Source of the DNA: Oryzomonas sp.
Lineage (GTDB): Bacteria; Desulfobacterota; Desulfuromonadia; Geobacterales; Pseudopelobacteraceae
NCBI GenBank assembly: GCA_031292255.1
Contig: JARLHN010000033.1
Coordinates: 1-64,000, forward strand
Reading direction: 5' to 3'
Length of the DNA stretch: 64,000 nt
Numbering within the stretch: position 1 is the stretch's first letter; each line of letters starts with the position of its first letter. Below, one piece after another: positions 1 through 7,262 of the stretch. Under the pieces are notes generated by a model. The model made no database searches, had not been told where the DNA came from, and worked only from the letters and a program-made list of their open reading frames with translations. Position numbers and translations under genes: made by a program.

Positions 1-924
1 ATCCCGGACGTGATCACGCTGGATGTGGAGATGCCGCGAATGGACGGCATCACCTTCCTGCAGAAGATCATGTCTCAACACCCCATACCCGTGGTGATGT
101 GCTCGTCTCTGACCGAGGCCGGCAGTGAGACGGCCATGAAGGCCCTGGAGTATGGCGCGGTTGACATCATCGTCAAGCCCAAAATGGGTACCAAGCAATT
201 CATAGAGGAATCACGGGTCAGAATCTGCGATACCGTCAAGGCGGCAGCCATGACAAAGGGCAGGATCAAGCCGTACGTGCTCAGCCGCGAGGTCGCGCCA
301 AAGCTGACCGCCGACGTCATAATCGAGAAGCCCAACAGCAGGGCCATGGTGCAGACCACGGAAAAGATTATCGTCGTTGGCGCCTCCACCGGGGGCACCG
401 AAGCTCTCAAGGTCTTTCTCGAGATGCTGCCGGAGGATGCCCCCGGCATGGTCATAGTCCAGCACATGCCGGAGCATTTCACGGCGGCATTTGCCAAGCG
501 GCTCGACGGTATTTGCCGGGTAACGGTCAAGGAAGCAGCCGATAACGACTCGGTGGTTCGCGGACGGGCCCTGATTGCGCCGGGTAATCACCATACCCTT
601 CTCAAACGCAGCGGCGCCAGATACTATGTGGAGATAAAAGATGGGCCGCTGGTGTCGCGCCACCGCCCTTCCGTTGACGTGCTGTTCCGTACCGCGGCCC
701 GTTATGCCGGGAAGAATGCCGCTGGCATCATCATGACCGGCATGGGAGACGATGGCGCCCATGGCATGAAAGAGATGTTTGATGCCGGCGCACAAACGAT
801 CGCGCAGGATGAGGCCAGCTGCGTCGTTTATGGCATGCCCAACGAAGCGGTGAAACTCGGAGGGGTCCACAGGATCCTTCCGCTTCAGAGTATCGCGGCT
901 GAAGTGTTACGACTCTGCAGTTAA
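1..924 (+). CDS. cheB: CheB protein-glutamate methylesterase/deamidase (5' end outside window)
   Basis: Removes methyl groups from chemoreceptor glutamates (and deamidates glutamines) when phosphorylated, for adaptation in chemotaxis. The reading frame is open from base 1, so the start lies upstream of the window. What is visible begins inside the receiver domain at [10 protein letters not shown], which holds the phosphorylatable Asp, and continues through the receiver Lys (VKPK). The C-terminal catalytic domain follows, with [12 protein letters not shown] (nucleophile Ser), IVQHMP (catalytic His) and MTGMGDDG (catalytic Asp), so the enzyme looks intact. A bacteriohemerythrin gene follows after 16 bp on the same strand, probably the last gene of a chemotaxis operon extending to the left. 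The family assignment is certain; which chemotaxis cluster it belongs to cannot be told. Confidence 0.96.
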   Translation: MPDVITLDVEMPRMDGITFLQKIMSQHPIPVVMCSSLTEAGSETAMKALEYGAVDIIVKPKMGTKQFIEESRVRICDTVKAAAMTKGRIKPYVLSREVAPKLTADVIIEKPNSRAMVQTTEKIIVVGASTGGTEALKVFLEMLPEDAPGMVIVQHMPEHFTAAFAKRLDGICRVTVKEAADNDSVVRGRALIAPGNHHTLLKRSGARYYVEIKDGPLVSRHRPSVDVLFRTAARYAGKNAAGIIMTGMGDDGAHGMKEMFDAGAQTIAQDEASCVVYGMPNEAVKLGGVHRILPLQSIAAEVLRLCS

Positions 925-940
925 ACTGGAGACAAATAAA

Positions 941-1348
941 ATGTCCATTTTTGTATGGGATAAGAGCTTTGAACTTGGGATAGAGCAGTTTGACGAACAC
1001 CACAGGCACTTGGTAGGGCTTCTCAACAAGACGTACGACGACTTTACCGCCGGGATAAGCCAGGAATCCCTCGGGTCAACTCTTGATGAGCTTATCGATT
1101 ACGCAACCTATCACTTCGCCGCCGAAGAACATTGGATGAAAAAACACCGGTATCCTGATTTGCAGCAGCACCAGGGAGAGCACGAACGGTTCAGCCGCAG
1201 GGTCGTGGAAATCCAGAAGGATTATCACGGCCGGAAGGCAAAACTGTCACTGGAGGTATTGAGCTTCCTTAAAGACTGGTTATCATTTCATATCCTCAAA
1301 ACAGATGCCGCATATGGCAAATTCTACAGTGGTTTTTCAGATTTGTGA
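941..1348 (+). CDS. Bacteriohemerythrin (O2-binding di-iron protein)
   Basis: Small cytoplasmic four-helix protein of 135 residues that binds O2 reversibly at a di-iron site. The full ligand set is visible: His20 (in the DEHHRHL segment), His58 and Glu62 (YHFAAEEHW), His77 and His81 (HQGEH), then His117 and Asp122 (HILKTD). The spacing is that of stand-alone prokaryotic hemerythrins. The start is backed by GGAGA about 9 bases upstream. It sits 16 bp after cheB, so a link to aerotaxis or oxygen protection is plausible, as hemerythrins are common in chemotaxis loci of Geobacter-like bacteria; that link is inference. Confidence 0.95.
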   Translation: MSIFVWDKSFELGIEQFDEHHRHLVGLLNKTYDDFTAGISQESLGSTLDELIDYATYHFAAEEHWMKKHRYPDLQQHQGEHERFSRRVVEIQKDYHGRKAKLSLEVLSFLKDWLSFHILKTDAAYGKFYSGFSDL

Positions 1349-1381
1349 CGTTGCGTGACACGGTCTCACCTCTTCCGCCAT

Positions 1382-1424
1382 AAATATAAAGGACTTGGGC
1401 CAAACGCCCAAGTCCTTTATATTT
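1382..1424 (+). terminator. Intrinsic terminator-like hairpin after the hemerythrin gene
   Basis: A perfect 19-bp stem (1382-1400 with 1406-1424) closes a CAAAC loop; the core reads AAAGGACTTGGGC / GCCCAAGTCCTTT. The A/U-rich base of the stem supplies the U-rich 3' side. A very similar hairpin with the same kind of loop stands at 14361-14392, and the flanks after both copies are also alike. Confidence 0.8.
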
Positions 1425-1536
1425 GACTGACGCCGACGCGTCACAGGCGGGCCGTGCCCCCTTAATGTCACATTGAGTGTTTTTCGATAGCCTCAACTGC
1501 ATAAAATATTGCTGTCGGCCCGGATTTTTTTCCGTC

Positions 1537-1568
1537 TTAAGGTCCTGTTAAGCTTTCTTGCGTAAGGT
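1537..1568 (+). promoter_or_regulatory. TTAAG-N6-TTAAG operator and promoter, site 1 (drives candidate sRNA)
   Basis: Direct repeats TTAAG at 1537-1541 and 1548-1552 are 11 bp apart, one helical turn, and are followed after exactly 10 bp by a -10-like TAAGGT (1563-1568). The repeats flank the place where a -35 box would be, as expected for an OmpR/PhoB-class activator. The pattern matches the PmrA/QseB box, YTTAA-N6-YTTAA. A T-rich tract precedes it. Three more sites with identical geometry lie at 1883, 2922 and 4700. Confidence 0.7.
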
Positions 1569-1574
1569 CAATTT

Positions 1575-1757
1575 TGTTTCCACGGTGGGCAGGGCTGTCG
1601 GGACGAGAAGACTAAACGCCTTTGTGACCATTTTTTTCTAAAGGTGCCTTGCAGAGCAGTGTATCGTCGGTTCACGCGATGATGCACGATAAAAAAAGCA
1701 ACACGGGCTCGTTACGAGCCTCCTTCATGTTATCGGGGGGAGAAATCCCCCCGCTTT
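1575..1757 (+). ncRNA. Candidate regulated small RNA (about 185 nt)
   Basis: The stretch between the -10 box of site 1 and a strong intrinsic terminator contains no convincing gene: a 37-codon frame from 1679 lacks a ribosome site and runs through the terminator. The terminator is six G (1735-1740), AGAAAT, six C (1747-1752), then GCTTTTT. A second hairpin GGCTCG-TTA-CGAGCC (1706-1720) stands just before it and is followed by CCTCC, an anti-Shine-Dalgarno-like sequence in single-stranded position. Promoter, short length and terminator together suggest a stand-alone sRNA under the same regulator as the neighbouring genes. The start at about 1575 is inferred from the -10 box. Confidence 0.5.
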
Positions 1758-1882
1758 TTCCCTTCGGCAACCTGCCTCTCGATACCGTCTGACCATGCCC
1801 CCCTCACTATCGAATTAAGATTCCCCCGGTAGTTGTAAGATCACAAAAAAAAAATCGACGTTCGTGCAATTTTTTTTCGGGC

Positions 1883-1914
1883 TTAAGTCCTCGTTAAGCT
1901 CTCTGTCGTATGGT
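1883..1914 (+). promoter_or_regulatory. TTAAG-N6-TTAAG operator and promoter, site 2 (small secreted protein pair)
   Basis: TTAAG at 1883-1887 and 1894-1898, then 10 bp, then TATGGT (1909-1914). The bases after the -10 (GGTCAAT) and the upstream T tract are shared with site 1, so sites 1 and 2 look like a duplicated promoter. The transcript would start near 1921 and give a 5' leader of about 140 nt before the gene at 2060. Confidence 0.72.
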
Positions 1915-2059
1915 CAATGACATAAAGGACAGGGAATCGGCAAGAGTAAGCAGCTTTCGACTTTGCAGGGTATCGACATGGCGGCGCCAATGTAAACCGG
2001 GTGTCGGCAAACGCGTAGTGAACCATCTTTTGAGCACATGGACAAGAAAGGGAACAAAG

Positions 2060-2329
2060 ATGAAAAAGAACACACTCCTGACAACACTGGTAGTTATTGG
2101 ACTCGCAGTCCCGATGATGGCCTCCGCTGACGGCATTAACGATAAGAATGCCTGTCTCCTGAATTCAGAAAACTGTTCTGACACAAGCATGAGCATAGTT
2201 CAGATAATAGCACAATTACAGAAGGAAATAGGCAAGGGCCCCGCAGTTTACTCTGCCGGCGAACTAAACGTTCTAAGCAGCAAGCTGACGGAGTACAAGG
2301 ACTTCATGATCAAGATGCAACAAGGCTAA
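2060..2329 (+). CDS. Small secreted protein, CLLxSxNC family, paralogue 1
   Basis: An 89-residue protein of unknown function. The ATG at 2060 is chosen because it follows AAGGGA at the right distance and opens a clear signal peptide (MKKNTLLTTLVVIGLAVPMMASA). The mature part of about 65 residues begins with an acidic/Asn stretch and a conserved cysteine pair, CLLNSENC. A predicted amphipathic helix (SIVQIIAQLQKEIGKG) follows, then VYSAGELNVLSSKL and a final helix ending in Met and Gly. Two paralogues in this window (2402 and 16847) share the same order: CLLxSxNC, SI-x2-I-x3-L-x2-EI-x-KG, V-Y-T-P-E-E-L, L-x-E-Y. The two cysteines could form a disulfide or bind a metal. It is expressed from the operator-promoter at 1883. 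I do not recognise a named family. Confidence 0.85.
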   Translation: MKKNTLLTTLVVIGLAVPMMASADGINDKNACLLNSENCSDTSMSIVQIIAQLQKEIGKGPAVYSAGELNVLSSKLTEYKDFMIKMQQG

Positions 2330-2401
2330 AAGCAGGGTAGTTGTGAGGATAGTACGATCAAAACGTGAAACGAACAATTAAACAACAGAAAGGATACTTA
2401 C

Positions 2402-2674
2402 ATGAAAAGAACAATTTTGCTGATGGTTGTAGCCGCACTTTCGTTTGCAGTGCCGATGACGGGATTTGCCGCCGACGGCAAGGTAAAAGATGCATGCCTG
2501 CTGAATTCCGATAATTGCCCCAACAGAAGCATGAGCATTGTCGAAATCATCTCGAAACTGAAGACAGAAATTGCAAAGGGGTCATCCGTCTATACACCGG
2601 AAGAGCTTAATACGCTTGACGGCAAGCTGTCGGAGTATCAGCTGTTCTTGGAAAGAATGCAGAATAATTCTTAA
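2402..2674 (+). CDS. Small secreted protein, CLLxSxNC family, paralogue 2
   Basis: A 90-residue protein of unknown function with a signal peptide (MKRTILLMVVAALSFAVPMTGFA) and a mature part of about 66 residues. It carries CLLNSDNC, SIVEIISKLKTEIAKG, VYTPEELNTLDGKL and a final helix. It is a close relative of the gene 72 bp upstream, evidently by tandem duplication, and is probably co-transcribed with it because no promoter-like sequence is seen in the gap. The AGAAAGGA before the ATG serves as ribosome site. The conserved helix-turn-helix-like spacing without basic residues, and the export signal, argue for a periplasmic or outer-membrane-associated role rather than DNA binding. Function unknown. 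Confidence 0.85.
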   Translation: MKRTILLMVVAALSFAVPMTGFAADGKVKDACLLNSDNCPNRSMSIVEIISKLKTEIAKGSSVYTPEELNTLDGKLSEYQLFLERMQNNS

Positions 2675-2687
2675 TCGTAAATACTAA

Positions 2688-2741
2688 CTCCGCCTCCCTT
2701 TATGTCTATTTAATGATAAAACAACATAAAGGAAGGCGGAG
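2688..2741 (+). terminator. Long hairpin closing the small-protein operon
   Basis: CTCCGCCTCCCTTTATGT (2688-2705) pairs with ACATAAAGGAAGGCGGAG (2724-2741), an 18-bp stem with one mismatch around an 18-nt A/T-rich loop. There is no clean T tract, so it may also stabilise the 3' end. From here to the porin gene I see only A/T-rich sequence and the operator at 2922. Confidence 0.6.
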
Positions 2742-2921
2742 CTCATATTATATCCTCAGCATAACCACTTAAAATATATCTTATCTTTTATCCAGTCTAA
2801 ATAAATTCAAACCGCCTCATATACATAGTCGTAAAAAAATAACAATCAAATCAATGCATAGATTTGTCCGGAATAAAGTTTTGTATTCCGTAGTAAAGTT
2901 GTAACTAAGCCGTAACACGCC

Positions 2922-2953
2922 TTAAGCTTGGGTTAAGATTCCTACTCTATCTT
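2922..2953 (+). promoter_or_regulatory. TTAAG-N6-TTAAG operator and promoter, site 4 (porin gene)
   Basis: TTAAG at 2922-2926 and 2933-2937, a gap of 10 bp, then TATCTT (2948-2953). The geometry is identical to sites 1-3, although the upstream T tract is missing. The porin gene starts 103 bp downstream of the -10 box. Confidence 0.68.
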
Positions 2954-3056
2954 CTGCCCGACAAGCGCAAGACTATTGTCGCCTAAACTGAGTTGCACAC
3001 TGTTTTGGACGGTAACGTGACGTAATTTTGCAGTAAATTCGACAAAGGAGAGGAAA

Positions 3057-4457
3057 ATGAAGAAAACCCTGTTATTTGCCGCAGCGTCGTTGCTGTTGGC
3101 GACACCGGTCCTGGCGGACAGCCAGCCTGCAGACACTCAGGACGGAGGTGTGACCCTGACCATGAAGGGGATCACCGTCAACCTGGGCGGCTTCATCGAA
3201 GCCGCGAGCATCTACCGCACGAGGAACTTGAACTCCGACATGCCGTCGCCGTTCCAGAAACTGCCGTTGGCAAACTCCGCAGGTTACTACCAGGACGAAA
3301 CCAGGTTCAGCGCGCGTCAGTCCAGGCTCAACATTTTGGTAAAGGGTGATTACGACCCCACAATCCACCTGGCCGGTTACTACGAGATGGACTTCCTCGG
3401 TGCCGCCAACACAGCCAATTCCAACGAAAGCAACTCCTACAACCCCCGCGTTCGCCACCTCTACACAACGGCTGATTGGGACCGCCTTGGCCTGCACCTT
3501 TTGGCCGGTCAGACCTGGTCGCTGGTTACCATGAACAATAAGGGCATCACACCGCGCAACGAGGTTACCCCGCTCACGATTGACGCCCAGTACGTAACCG
3601 GTTTCACGTGGGCGCGCCAACCCCAGTTCCGCGTCACCAAGGACTGGAACAAGTCACTCTGGTTGGCGGTTTCGGTAGAAAGCCCTCAAACCGTTTCTTC
3701 TGGCAGCCCCACCACTGTCACAGTCCCTGCTGCCGGCAGTAACGTTTCCGTCGGACAAGGCGGCAGCGGAGCTTTCGCGGGGAGCGCAGCGACGTATTCC
3801 AACAACACGTATCCGGACTTTGTCGCCAAGGTAGCATACGAGCCGGGTTGGGGGCACTTCGAGGCCTATGATCTGATCCGCGTCTTCAAGAACAGCGTTG
3901 TTGGCGGCGGCGGCGTGAACAACAATGAGACCGTCACCAATGCAGTCGGCGGCGGCATCATCCTGCCGTTGATTCCGAATCAAGTGAGTCTCCAGGTCAG
4001 CGGAATTTACGGCAAAGGTATCGGCCGGTACGGTTCCGGCCAGTTGGCCGACGTAACTATAGATCATGGCAACAATATTAACCCGCTTACCGAGGGGCAG
4101 CTGTTGGCCGGTGTAACCTACGATCCCACCAGTGAGTGGAACTTCTACGGCTATTACGGCATCGAAGAGGCCCAGCGCAAAGACCTGGCTGTCGGCACAA
4201 CAGCCTATGGCTATGGTAGCGCCGACCTCAATACCAATGTGGGAAATACGGCCAGCAGCAAGTTCAACGGTCAGATTCAGAGGGTCGATCAGGTCACCGC
4301 CGGGACCTGGTGGAAGTTCTTCCAGGGCCGGTTTGGCAAGATGCAGGCTGGTCTGCAATATTCCTATACGGAAGACAAGTACTTCAGTGCTGCTGCGGGA
4401 GCCCCCAAGGCAACCGATAATCTGGTCTTCGCAAGCCTTCGTTACTACTGGCAATGA
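3057..4457 (+). CDS. Outer-membrane beta-barrel porin (possibly DcaP-like)
   Basis: A 466-residue exported protein with a typical signal peptide (MKKTLLFAAASLLLATPVLA) and a ribosome site AAGGAGAGG. After a short linker comes ITVNLGGFIEAASIYR, the usual first strand of trimeric diffusion porins with the G-G-F/Y-I start. Repeated Gly- and aromatic-rich strands follow, including LAGYYEMDFLG, NPRVRHLYTTADW, LLAGQTWSLV and WNFYGYYGIEEAQ, ending in ASLRYYWQ. The LLAGQTWS segment and the length resemble DcaP-type and related porins, but the substrate cannot be read from the sequence. The C-terminus ends in Gln and not the usual aromatic residue, with YYW just before it. The gene is monocistronic: the operator-promoter is at 2922 and a strong terminator stands at 4524. 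Placement in the regulon suggests an envelope-remodelling role. Confidence 0.85.
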   Translation: MKKTLLFAAASLLLATPVLADSQPADTQDGGVTLTMKGITVNLGGFIEAASIYRTRNLNSDMPSPFQKLPLANSAGYYQDETRFSARQSRLNILVKGDYDPTIHLAGYYEMDFLGAANTANSNESNSYNPRVRHLYTTADWDRLGLHLLAGQTWSLVTMNNKGITPRNEVTPLTIDAQYVTGFTWARQPQFRVTKDWNKSLWLAVSVESPQTVSSGSPTTVTVPAAGSNVSVGQGGSGAFAGSAATYSNNTYPDFVAKVAYEPGWGHFEAYDLIRVFKNSVVGGGGVNNNETVTNAVGGGIILPLIPNQVSLQVSGIYGKGIGRYGSGQLADVTIDHGNNINPLTEGQLLAGVTYDPTSEWNFYGYYGIEEAQRKDLAVGTTAYGYGSADLNTNVGNTASSKFNGQIQRVDQVTAGTWWKFFQGRFGKMQAGLQYSYTEDKYFSAAAGAPKATDNLVFASLRYYWQ

Positions 4458-4523
4458 TCCCGTTTCCGCGGCAATGATTGAATCACCTTCACGGGTGGTT
4501 CAAATCCCCGAGTTTTGTTTCAG

Positions 4524-4557
4524 CGAAGACCCGCATACGCGGGTCTTCGTATTTTTA
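4524..4557 (+). terminator. Intrinsic terminator after the porin gene
   Basis: CGAAGACCCGC (4524-4534), loop ATAC, GCGGGTCTTCG (4539-4549), then TATTTTT. A perfect 11-bp stem plus T tract. Confidence 0.92.
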
Positions 4558-4699
4558 GTGCGCAAGGCATGTGCTATTACGGACCGCCAAGTGATCACCG
4601 GCTCAGGACATGGCGCATTCAACCCAGACATAATGTCTGTCAGTGTCCCGAGTGGGTAAATCGCGGCATCCGGAGAAGCAAGAGACTTTTTTTACAGTC

Positions 4700-4731
4700 T
4701 TAAGGCCCTGTTAAGTTCACGATCATATGCT
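4700..4731 (+). promoter_or_regulatory. TTAAG-N6-TTAAG operator and promoter, site 3 (two-component genes)
   Basis: TTAAG at 4700-4704 and 4711-4715, 10 bp, then TATGCT (4726-4731), again preceded by a T tract. The next gene on this strand is the response regulator at 5074, which implies autoregulation with a long 5' leader of about 335 nt. That leader contains the repeat at 4778-4945. Confidence 0.68.
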
Positions 4732-4777
4732 TCAGTTTCTAACGTTGGGTCCCATGCATCCCCATGATGGACATGTG

Positions 4778-4945
4778 ATTCCAATTTCAAATCAAAGCGG
4801 CATCTTCACGAGGCTTCCGGCCTCCCCTTGCGGGGCGCCTTCGCGGTGCAATTTGCTCATCTTCGGCTCCTCAACGTACTGCCTGTACGCCTCCGTCGCC
4901 TCGATCCCCGCCGCCTTGATGTCCTCTTTGATTTGAAACCGGAAT
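4778..4945. repeat. Mosaic intergenic repeat with terminal inverted repeats, copy 1
   Basis: The left end ATTCCAATTTCAAATCAAA and right end TTTGATTTGAAACCGGAAT are inverted copies of each other. Inside are GGCCTCCCC-TTGC-GGGG, CGCCTTCGCGGT and CAACGTACTGCCTGTACGC, all of which recur in copies at 19772 and 31508, and in part at 22653 and 24772. It is about 168 bp long with no coding capacity I would trust. It lies inside the presumed 5' leader of the two-component operon. Confidence 0.85.
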
Positions 4946-5073
4946 GAGTACCGCTGGCCGTTTTACAGGAAACAATGGTGCACATCACAGGATACGGAAT
5001 ACTGCTTCACTTACTCGGATGACCTGCTAGAATCATAAAAAAAGGCAAAACTTCCTTACATTCGGAGAGATTA

Positions 5074-5736
5074 ATGCGAATCCTGCTCGTGGAAGACGAT
5101 ACGATGTTCGGTGGTGCACTGCAGCAGACACTCCGGCTGGACGGTTTTACCGTCGATTGGTCGCAGAATGCGGAAGACGCGGAACTGGCGCTTACCACTA
5201 ACGAATATGCCGTCATGCTGCTCGATTTGGGGCTTCCCGCAAAAAGTGGCCTACAGCTCATTCAAGAGTTACGGGCCAACAACAACTCCCTGCCCATAAT
5301 CGTCATTACGGCCCGTGACGGGAGGAACGACCGGGTCAACGGGCTTGATTCCGGTGCCGACGACTATCAGGTAAAGCCGTTCGACCCGGACGAACTGTCT
5401 GCTCGCATCCGGGCCGTATCCCGGCGGCGGATCGGCCGATTGTCGTCGGTGATCGTGCATGGTCTTATCACGCTCTCTCCTGCTACTCATGAAGTTTTCT
5501 ATGATGGCGAGCCGGTCAGTCTGACAGCCAAGGAATTCGCGGTGCTTGCCGCGCTTCTTGAGCAACCTGGAGCCATCCTGTCCCGCGCCACACTGGAGGA
5601 CCGTCTCTATGGCTGGGGTGACGAGGTTGATAGCAACGCTGTGGAGGTGCATATCCATAACCTGAGAAGGAAATTATCCAAAGAAGCAATCCTGACGGTT
5701 CGAGGGGTTGGCTACAGGATCGGGGAGAAGGAATGA
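5074..5736 (+). CDS. PmrA/QseB-type OmpR-family response regulator
   Basis: A 220-residue transcription regulator. The N-terminal receiver has Glu7-Asp8-Asp9, phosphoacceptor Asp51 (LLDLGLP), Thr79 (VITA) and Lys101 (VKPF). The C-terminal winged helix (about 128-218) has the LTAKEFAVLAALLEQPG start and DSNAVEVHIHNLRRKL recognition helix that are typical of the PmrA/QseB/TctD subgroup. This fits the TTAAG-N6-TTAAG sites found at 1537, 1883, 2922 and 4700, because PmrA and QseB bind YTTAA-N6-YTTAA. GGAGAG precedes the start. The stop overlaps the kinase start by ATGA. I infer that it activates the small-protein genes, the candidate sRNA, the porin and its own operon. The signal is unknown. Confidence 0.93.
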   Translation: MRILLVEDDTMFGGALQQTLRLDGFTVDWSQNAEDAELALTTNEYAVMLLDLGLPAKSGLQLIQELRANNNSLPIIVITARDGRNDRVNGLDSGADDYQVKPFDPDELSARIRAVSRRRIGRLSSVIVHGLITLSPATHEVFYDGEPVSLTAKEFAVLAALLEQPGAILSRATLEDRLYGWGDEVDSNAVEVHIHNLRRKLSKEAILTVRGVGYRIGEKE

Positions 5737-7064
5737 CTTCCATCAAGGGCAGGCTTTTCACAATTCTGTTTACCGGGCTCATCGCGATAATCGCCCTGAC
5801 GGGATGGAGCGTATATCTCAGGGTCATCCATGAACTGGACGTGGTATTCGACTATCAGCTCATGGAAGTGGCCTATTCGGCTTCCCTCAACCATAGCGAC
5901 CTCATCCCACTTCCCTCCTCCGAAACGACGTATGAACGCGAGGCGCATCTGGCAGTGCAGGTCTGGAAGGGTAAGGAACTGGTCTATGCCTCAAACCCCG
6001 CCCGGCTGATCCCCGCGCAACGCCAAGGCCTAACAACTCTCTATCTTGACCAGAAGAGTTCCGACAAAAAGGGCTGGCGCCTGTTCACCCTCTACTCCTT
6101 CGGGAAAATGGTTCAGGTTTCCCAACCGCTGGAGGCACGACGCGAACTTGCGATCAAGATTGCGCTTCGCACGGTTAAACCGCTTATGGTGGCATCGTTT
6201 TTCCTGATAATCCTGATACTGCTCACAATCAATTACAGCCTGAAGAGTCTGAAGCGGGTCGCAGGCGAGATATCCAACCGGTCTTTTGCCGTGCTGGAGC
6301 CGATAGAGGAGCGGAACCTGCCTCAGGAGGTTGTCCCAATGGTGGAGTGCATAAACACTCTGCTTGAGCACTTGAGCCGTGCTTTTGACCAACAAAGCCG
6401 TTTCATTGCCGATGCGGCCCATGAACTTCGAACCCCCCTGGCCACCATTCAGTTGCAAGCACACATCCTGAAACGCAGCTCCGACGAGGAGGAAAAGAAG
6501 GTTGCCCACGAGCAGCTCAAGGCCGGAATAGAACGGGCTTCCCATATGGTTTCTCAGTTGCTTGCCCTCGCACGGCTGGAACCGGAGATGCATACGGCCC
6601 GGCCGGAGACGCTCTCTCTGGATGAACAAGCGCAAGAAATCGTCGACTCCTATGAAAAGATCGCAAACAAGAAGGGCGTCCGCTTGTATCTGGTTGAAAA
6701 CGAGCAACTATCCATAACCGGTGAAGCCGAGGCGCTGAGGGAGTTGATGTCGAACCTGGTAGGCAACGCCATCAACTACACGCCGCCTGGGGATATCGTG
6801 ACCGTCGCAGTCCGACGCATGCACCGGACAGCGGTTTTCGAGGTGTGCGATACGGGCCCCGGCATTCCACCGGAAGAGCGAGAGCGGGTGTTCGAGCGTT
6901 TTTACCGGATGAAGGGTGCGGCAAATGGCGGTAGCGGCCTTGGCCTGTCCATAGTCAAGAGTGCGCTCGACCGGCTGGGGGGAACCATCACCCTCGGCGA
7001 GGGATACGAGGGAAAAGGCCTCAAAGCAACGGTAGAATTCAGCATGCGCCCACCTGGAGGATAA
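5733..7064 (+). CDS. Membrane sensor histidine kinase (PmrB/QseC-like)
   Basis: A 443-residue partner of the preceding regulator, with which it overlaps by 4 bp. Order: transmembrane helix 1 (about 12-32), a periplasmic sensor region of about 115 residues, helix 2 (about 151-170), a HAMP-like linker, HisKA with FIADAAHELRTPLA (phospho-acceptor His230), then the ATPase domain. The ATPase domain shows LMSNLVGNAINYTPPG (N box), DTGPGIP (G1), FERFYR (F box) and GSGLGLSIV (G2). The architecture and length match QseC/PmrB kinases. The periplasmic part has no recognisable metal-binding EXXE motif and few cysteines, so the ligand remains open. It may sense an envelope signal related to the secreted CLLxSxNC proteins; that is speculation. 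Confidence 0.94.
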   Translation: MTSIKGRLFTILFTGLIAIIALTGWSVYLRVIHELDVVFDYQLMEVAYSASLNHSDLIPLPSSETTYEREAHLAVQVWKGKELVYASNPARLIPAQRQGLTTLYLDQKSSDKKGWRLFTLYSFGKMVQVSQPLEARRELAIKIALRTVKPLMVASFFLIILILLTINYSLKSLKRVAGEISNRSFAVLEPIEERNLPQEVVPMVECINTLLEHLSRAFDQQSRFIADAAHELRTPLATIQLQAHILKRSSDEEEKKVAHEQLKAGIERASHMVSQLLALARLEPEMHTARPETLSLDEQAQEIVDSYEKIANKKGVRLYLVENEQLSITGEAEALRELMSNLVGNAINYTPPGDIVTVAVRRMHRTAVFEVCDTGPGIPPEERERVFERFYRMKGAANGGSGLGLSIVKSALDRLGGTITLGEGYEGKGLKATVEFSMRPPGG

Positions 7065-7262
7065 CCCGCAGCCCACCGGCTAACCCGTCTCGACGGTTTT
7101 ATGCTTTCCGGCGTCTGCCCGGTCACCGGGCAAATAGTGAAAGCAATTCAGCTCATGCTCCCCTGCACTCCGGTAGGTCGAGTACAGGTTTTTTCAAAAT
7201 GCAATGAATCAAGCAGGTTAGACGCCATTGCTGCTTATTTGTCCAACAGGGGAGTTATAAAT

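Noticed and set aside
4727-4936. Open frame across the mosaic repeat upstream of the response regulator gene
   Set aside because: Similar accidental frames occur across the other repeat copies; no ribosome site and no conserved protein.
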